From: Mangrovicoccus algicola
Lineage (GTDB): Bacteria; Pseudomonadota; Alphaproteobacteria; Rhodobacterales; Rhodobacteraceae
Length of the DNA: 40,051 nucleotides
Direction of reading: 5' to 3'
NCBI RefSeq assembly: GCF_014903745.1
Contig: NZ_JACVXA010000047.1
Coordinates: 1 to 40,051, forward strand
Shown in pieces: positions 36,314-40,051 of the stretch. Made by a program: the position numbers and the translations under genes. The notes beneath the pieces are model-generated. The model saw only the letters and a list, made by a program, of their open reading frames with translations. It did no database searches and was not told the DNA's origin. The number at the start of each line of letters is the position of its first letter. The first letter of the stretch is position 1.

Positions 36314-37324
36314 ATGACCAGAACCAGTACCGCCGCGGCGACCGCCATCGGCCTCATCCTGTCCGCGGGGGCGGCCATGGCGCAGGAGCAATGCGGCGAG
36401 GTCTCGATCGCCGAGATGAACTGGGCCTCGGCCGAGCTGATGGCCAATGTCGACGCGATCATCCTGGAGGAGGGCTATGGCTGCGACGTCTCGATGATCC
36501 CCGGCGGGACCAACACCATCTTCGCCTCGATGAACGAGAAGGCCCAGCCCGACGTGGCGCCGGAGCTGTGGATCAACGCGGTGCGCGAACCGCTCTCGGC
36601 CGCCAAGGAGGAAGGTCGGCTGCAGGCGCTCAATGACGGGCCGATCACCGGGCTGGGCGAAGGCTGGTGGGTGACCTCGGAATTCCACGAGGCCCATCCC
36701 GAGATCGACACGGTCGAGAAGATGCTGGAGCATCCCGAACTGGTGCCCGATATCGAGGATCCCGAACTGGGCGCCTTCATGGGCTGCCCGGCGGGCTGGG
36801 GCTGCCAGCTGGCCAATGCCAACATGTTCCGCGCCTTCGACATGGAGGAAAAGGGCTGGAAGCTGGTCGATCCGGGCTCGGCGGCGGGGCTGGACGGCTC
36901 CATCGCCAAGGCGGTGAACCGGTCGGATCCCTGGTTCGGCTATTACTGGTCGCCCACCGCGGTGATCGGCAAGTACGGGCTGGTCATGCTGCCCTTCGAG
37001 ACCGAATGGGCCGGCACGGAAAACTGGGACGGCTGCATCGTCAAGGCCGAGCAGGACTGCCTCGATCCCCAGCCCTCCAGCTGGACCGAATCCGAGGTGG
37101 AAACCGTCGTGACCGCCGAATTCCTGGAGGAAGGCGGCATCGCGCAGGATTACTTCAAGGCGCGCGTCTTCCCCGGCGAGGTGATGAACGCGATGCTGGT
37201 CTACATGACCGAGAACCAGGCCAATGGCGAGGATGCCGCCTATGAATTCCTGATCGAGCACGAGGATGTCTGGACCTCCTGGGTCTCCGAGGATGTCGCC
37301 GAAAAGGTCAAGGACGCGCTCTGA
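36314..37324 (+). CDS. proX: ABC transporter substrate-binding protein, glycine betaine/proline type (OpuAC family)
   Basis: A 336-residue periplasmic binding protein for a quaternary amine or betaine-like compatible solute. Residues 1-23 are a signal peptide ending AMA-Q. Aromatic residues that could form the choline/betaine cage are seen in AEMNWASAEL, EGWWVTSEF and WFGYYWSPT, typical of OpuAC proteins. Six cysteines, at GYGCDV, GCPAGWGC, DGCIVK, QDC and EQC, are more than usual and could form three disulfides. It leads a proXWV operon. Glycine betaine, proline betaine or DMSP are all possible ligands. Confidence 0.9.
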   Translation: MTRTSTAAATAIGLILSAGAAMAQEQCGEVSIAEMNWASAELMANVDAIILEEGYGCDVSMIPGGTNTIFASMNEKAQPDVAPELWINAVREPLSAAKEEGRLQALNDGPITGLGEGWWVTSEFHEAHPEIDTVEKMLEHPELVPDIEDPELGAFMGCPAGWGCQLANANMFRAFDMEEKGWKLVDPGSAAGLDGSIAKAVNRSDPWFGYYWSPTAVIGKYGLVMLPFETEWAGTENWDGCIVKAEQDCLDPQPSSWTESEVETVVTAEFLEEGGIAQDYFKARVFPGEVMNAMLVYMTENQANGEDAAYEFLIEHEDVWTSWVSEDVAEKVKDAL

Positions 37325-37352
37325 GCGCGACCGGGCATCGCCCCCGCACCGT

Positions 37353-37370
37353 CCGCATCGCCGGATGCGG
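37353..37370 (+). promoter_or_regulatory. Intercistronic hairpin between the binding-protein and permease genes
   Basis: CCGCATC (37353-37359), loop GCCG, GATGCGG (37364-37370): a perfect 7-bp stem. Hairpins here often raise binding-protein output relative to the permease by mRNA stabilisation or partial termination. Confidence 0.5.
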
Positions 37371-37399
37371 GCGGGCTTCCCCTTCCTGAAAGGAGCATC

Positions 37400-38290
37400 A
37401 TGCTCGATTTCCTCACCGAATTCCCCTCGCTGGGCCGCCGGGACCTCTCGGCGCTGCGCCAGGGGATCGACGAAAGCTTCCGCACCTTCTCGCGTGCCTA
37501 TGGCGAACAGCTGGAAGCCTTCTTCAACCCCCTGCTGAAATTCCTCGTCTGGTTCCAGGACCTGCTGACCGACGCGCCCTGGCCGCTGGTGATCCTGGTG
37601 ATCGCGCTGCTGACCTGGCTCGGCGCGCGCAGCTGGAAGATCACGACGGGCACCGTCCTGGCCTTCCTGGCCATCGGCATCCTCGACATGTGGGAGGACA
37701 CGATGGCCACGCTGGCGATGATCTCGGTGGCCACCGTGCTGTGCATCGCCATCGGCATTCCGCTGGGCATCCTGATGGCGCGCTGGGACCGGGCGCAATC
37801 GGTGATCACCCCGATCCTGGACGTGATGCAGACCATTCCCAGCTTCGTCTACCTGATCCCGGTCGTGATGCTCCTGGGCATCGGCAAGGTGCCGGGGCTG
37901 CTGGCGGTGTGCATCTACGCGCTGCCGCCGATCGTGCGGCTGACCAATCTGGGCATCCGACTGGTCGACCGCGAGGTGATGGAGGCGGCCGAGGCCTTCG
38001 GCGCCTCCTACCGCCAGAAACTGTTCGGCGTGCAGATCCCGCTGGCGCTGCCCAACATCTTCGCGGGGGTGAACCAGACCATCATGATGGCGCTGTCCAT
38101 GGTCGTCATCGCCTCGATGATCGGGGTGCAGGGGCTGGGCGTGCCCGTCCTGCGCGCGATCTCCAACCAGTACCTGGCGCTGGGGCTGATGAACGGGCTG
38201 GCCATCGTGGCGCTGGCCATCATCTTCGACCGCGTCAGCCAGACCTATGGCAAGCGCCTGCAGAGCTATCGGGAGACCGGCCGTGAGTGA
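37400..38290 (+). CDS. proW: ABC transporter permease, glycine betaine/proline type
   Basis: A 296-residue inner-membrane permease for the OpuAC-type importer. After a soluble N-terminal stretch (about 1-50), there are six or seven hydrophobic segments. The EAA-loop for ATPase contact is EAAEAFGASYRQKLFGVQIPLALPNIFAG. ATG 37400 follows GAAAGGAG. The stop region overlaps the ATPase gene GTG by 8 bases. Confidence 0.94.
   Translation: MLDFLTEFPSLGRRDLSALRQGIDESFRTFSRAYGEQLEAFFNPLLKFLVWFQDLLTDAPWPLVILVIALLTWLGARSWKITTGTVLAFLAIGILDMWEDTMATLAMISVATVLCIAIGIPLGILMARWDRAQSVITPILDVMQTIPSFVYLIPVVMLLGIGKVPGLLAVCIYALPPIVRLTNLGIRLVDREVMEAAEAFGASYRQKLFGVQIPLALPNIFAGVNQTIMMALSMVVIASMIGVQGLGVPVLRAISNQYLALGLMNGLAIVALAIIFDRVSQTYGKRLQSYRETGRE
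38271..38276 (+). promoter_or_regulatory. Ribosome binding site deciding the GTG start of proV
   Basis: GGGAGA lies within the permease gene about 6 bases before GTG 38283. Confidence 0.5.
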
Positions 38291-39338
38291 TCCCGTGACC
38301 ACCGACGAACCCAAGGTCCGCATCAGGGAACTGTACAAGATCTTCGGCGACATGCCGCAGGAGGTCCTGGCCCATGTCTGCCAGGGCATGACCAAGGCCG
38401 AACTGCTGGATCTGCACAGCCACGTGCTGGGCCTGCGCGACATCAATCTCGACATCCCCGCGCGCAAGCTGCAGGTCATCATGGGCCTGTCGGGATCGGG
38501 CAAGTCGACGCTGATCCGCCATCTCAACCGGTTGATCGAACCCACCTCGGGGGAGATATGGATCGACGGCGAGGATGTCCTGGCGATGAACGACAAGGCG
38601 CTGCGCGACCTGCGCCGGTTCAAGATGTCGATGGTGTTCCAGAAATTCGGCCTGCTGCCGCATCGCACCGTGCAGGAGAATGTCGAATACGGCCTGACCA
38701 TCCAGGGCATCACCGACGGGGAGGCCGCCGCGCGCGCAAGCCGCTGGATCGACCGGGTCGGGCTCTCCGGCTTCGAGAGGCATTACCCGGGCCAGCTCTC
38801 GGGGGGGATGCAGCAGCGCGTGGGCCTCGCCCGCGCCCTGGCCACCGATGCCGAGATCCTGTTGATGGACGAGGCCTTCTCGGCGCTCGATCCGCTGATC
38901 CGCACCGACATGCAGACCATCCTGCTGGAACTGCAGGAAGAGCTGCACAAGACGATCATCTTCATCACCCACGACCTCGACGAGGCGCTCCGGATCGGCG
39001 AGCGCATCGCGATCCTGCGCGACGGAGAGATCATCCAGGCCTCGGATCCGCAGGACATCCTGATGAATCCCGCCGATGGCTACATCACGGATTTCATCAA
39101 GGACGTGAACCGCGCCAAGGTGGTGCGGATGCGCACGATCATGGGGCCGGGCGGACCGGCCGCGGGCGCGCCGGTCGATGCGGCCGAGACCATCGAGCAG
39201 GCCCTGCCGAAACTGCATGCCGCGCCGGACGGGCTCTGCCCGGTGATGCGCGACGGCCGGCAGGTGGGCACGGCCGGGCTGGATGCGGCGATCCGGGCCC
39301 TGCGCCCGCCCGCCGCCAGCAGCGCGCAATACAGCTGA
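38283..39338 (+). CDS. proV: ABC transporter ATP-binding protein, glycine betaine/proline type
   Basis: A 351-residue ATPase that energises the importer. The ProV-type N-terminus (ELYKIFGDMPQEVLAHVCQGM) precedes Walker A GLSGSGKST (68-76), signature LSGGMQQR, Walker B EILLMDEAFSALD and an H-loop in FITHDLDEALRIGER. The C-terminal part past about residue 270 shows only a shortened CBS-like region (PVMRDGRQVGTAGLDAAIRAL) instead of two full CBS domains, which in some relatives sense ionic strength. The GTG at 38283 is chosen because GGGAGA lies upstream, it overlaps the permease stop as expected for coupling, and the in-frame ATG at 38247 lies inside the permease gene. Confidence 0.93.
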   Translation: MSDPVTTDEPKVRIRELYKIFGDMPQEVLAHVCQGMTKAELLDLHSHVLGLRDINLDIPARKLQVIMGLSGSGKSTLIRHLNRLIEPTSGEIWIDGEDVLAMNDKALRDLRRFKMSMVFQKFGLLPHRTVQENVEYGLTIQGITDGEAAARASRWIDRVGLSGFERHYPGQLSGGMQQRVGLARALATDAEILLMDEAFSALDPLIRTDMQTILLELQEELHKTIIFITHDLDEALRIGERIAILRDGEIIQASDPQDILMNPADGYITDFIKDVNRAKVVRMRTIMGPGGPAAGAPVDAAETIEQALPKLHAAPDGLCPVMRDGRQVGTAGLDAAIRALRPPAASSAQYS

Positions 39339-39346
39339 CGCCGCCG

Positions 39347-39368
39347 GAGGAGGGCCCCGGCCCTCCTC
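39347..39368. terminator. Hairpin between convergent proV and SDR genes
   Basis: GAGGAGGGCC and GGCCCTCCTC (39347-39356, 39359-39368) are perfect 10-bp arms two bases apart (effective stem about 8 bp). It can serve either gene; no T-run. Confidence 0.6.
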
Positions 39369-40051
39369 TCATCCCGCCGACTTGGTGATCGCATTGCCGC
39401 CATCGGCATAGAGCGCCGCCCCGGTGACGAAGGCCGCGCGATCCGACAGCAGGAACACCGCCGCCTCCGCGATCTCCTCCGGCGCCGCCATGCGCCCCAG
39501 CGCATGCATCCGCGCCACCTGGGCATGCCAGGCCGGATCCGTCCCCGCCATCGGCGTCAGCGTGCCCCCGGGCAGCAGCGCATTGACCCGGATCCCGGCC
39601 GCGCCATGTTCCGCCGCCAGCACCTGCACCAGCCCCGTCAGCCCGGCCTTGGCCGCCGCATAGGCGCCCATCCCCGGCAGGCCGATTCCCTGTCCGACGA
39701 AGGAGGAGGTGAAGACCAGCGACCCGCCGCCGCGCGCATGCATCGCCGGGATCTGGTGCCTGGCGCCCAGGAAGGCGCCGGTCAGGTTGACGGCGACGAC
39801 CTCCTCCCAGTCCCGCAGCGCCATCTGCGGCACGGGCGCCAGCGTCCCGGTGATCCCGGCATTGTTGAAGGCCGCATCCAGCCCCCCGAAACTGCGGCAG
39901 GCCAGATCGACCAGCGCCGCCGCGAAGGCCTCGTCGCGCACATCCCCGGCCGCCCAGACGGCCTGTCCGCCCAGCTCGGCCGCAAGCGCCTGCAAGGCCG
40001 GCGCGCGCCGCGCGGCCAGCACCACCCGCGCCCCGCGCCGCACCAGCAGCC
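39369..40051 (-). CDS. SDR-family oxidoreductase, 5' end outside window
   Basis: A short-chain dehydrogenase/reductase using NAD(P). About 227 codons are visible and the frame runs off the right edge without a start. Visible elements are ARVVLAARR (after the missing TGxxxGxG), the NNAG motif in FNNAGITG, the active-site Ser in SLVFTSSFVG, and YAAAK for the catalytic Tyr and Lys, then RVNALLPGG and a C-terminal SDR-type VTGAALYADGG. A GTG at 40043 is in frame but is unlikely to be the start because the cofactor-binding glycine motif would be lost. The substrate is unknown. Confidence 0.9.
   Translation of the reverse strand, partial: LLVRRGARVVLAARRAPALQALAAELGGQAVWAAGDVRDEAFAAALVDLACRSFGGLDAAFNNAGITGTLAPVPQMALRDWEEVVAVNLTGAFLGARHQIPAMHARGGGSLVFTSSFVGQGIGLPGMGAYAAAKAGLTGLVQVLAAEHGAAGIRVNALLPGGTLTPMAGTDPAWHAQVARMHALGRMAAPEEIAEAAVFLLSDRAAFVTGAALYADGGNAITKSAG

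Noticed and set aside
36011-38713. Very long minus-strand open frame opposite the importer operon
   Set aside because: Shadow; proX, proW and proV have full domain signatures on the plus strand.
40041-40043. GTG as the start of the SDR gene
   Set aside because: It would remove the glycine-rich cofactor motif expected just upstream, which lies outside the window.

Overview
This window is high-GC DNA with dense, mostly tightly packed genes, frequent ATGA/GTGA start-stop overlaps and strong third-position GC bias. The gene content points to an alphaproteobacterium of the Rhodobacterales (a Paracoccus- or Rhodobacter-like organism). Indicators are the DUF952-pyrD pair, the surE-pcm-nlpD(LytM) cluster, a ZapE ATPase divergent from lon, tandem MerR regulators beside an acyl-CoA dehydrogenase, and a betaine-type ABC importer. 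The taxonomic call is inference from gene content and composition. No rRNA, tRNA, insertion sequence or CRISPR array was seen.

Layout. 1-3.7 kb: a periplasmic 5'-nucleotidase (cut by the left edge), then DUF952-pyrD and a periplasmic copper chaperone. 4-6.5 kb (minus): a tyrosine-phosphatase-like protein translationally coupled to an MsbA-like ABC exporter. 6.6-9.8 kb: a class V aminotransferase, an exported alpha/beta-hydrolase-like protein without its nucleophile serine, and an agmatinase-family ureohydrolase. 10-12.7 kb: surE (TTG start), pcm and an NlpD-like LytM factor. 12.8-13.8 kb: an M91 (NleD/HopH1-type) zinc metallopeptidase convergent with a small exported protein. 14-17 kb: pepN and an overlapping small lipoprotein gene. 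17.5-21.4 kb: lon (with a clear terminator and an RpoH-like promoter carrying a palindrome) divergent from zapE.

21.4-27.8 kb: an overlapping minus-strand operon of two PaaI-type thioesterases and a MATE exporter; two paralogous MerR regulators leading to a DmdC-like acyl-CoA dehydrogenase; an SseB-like protein and pterin carbinolamine dehydratase on the minus strand. 28-33.3 kb: a PhnM-like amidohydrolase that appears to lack its metal ligands, convergent with a large unrecognised protein; upstream of the latter is a perfect AT-rich inverted repeat; then an AraC regulator coupled to a cation/proton antiporter. 33.4-36 kb: msrB, a hemerythrin-like protein and an aromatic/aspartate aminotransferase. 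36.3-39.3 kb: a ProXWV-type compatible-solute importer. The right edge cuts an SDR oxidoreductase.

Most of the window is core metabolism and envelope maintenance. The parts that look least ordinary are the M91 metallopeptidase segment (12.7-13.8 kb), the PhnM-like protein with its large unknown neighbour and AT-rich operator-like repeat (28-31 kb), the serine-less hydrolase (7.8 kb), and the palindrome over the lon promoter. I did not find a clear multi-gene novel defence or mobile system.
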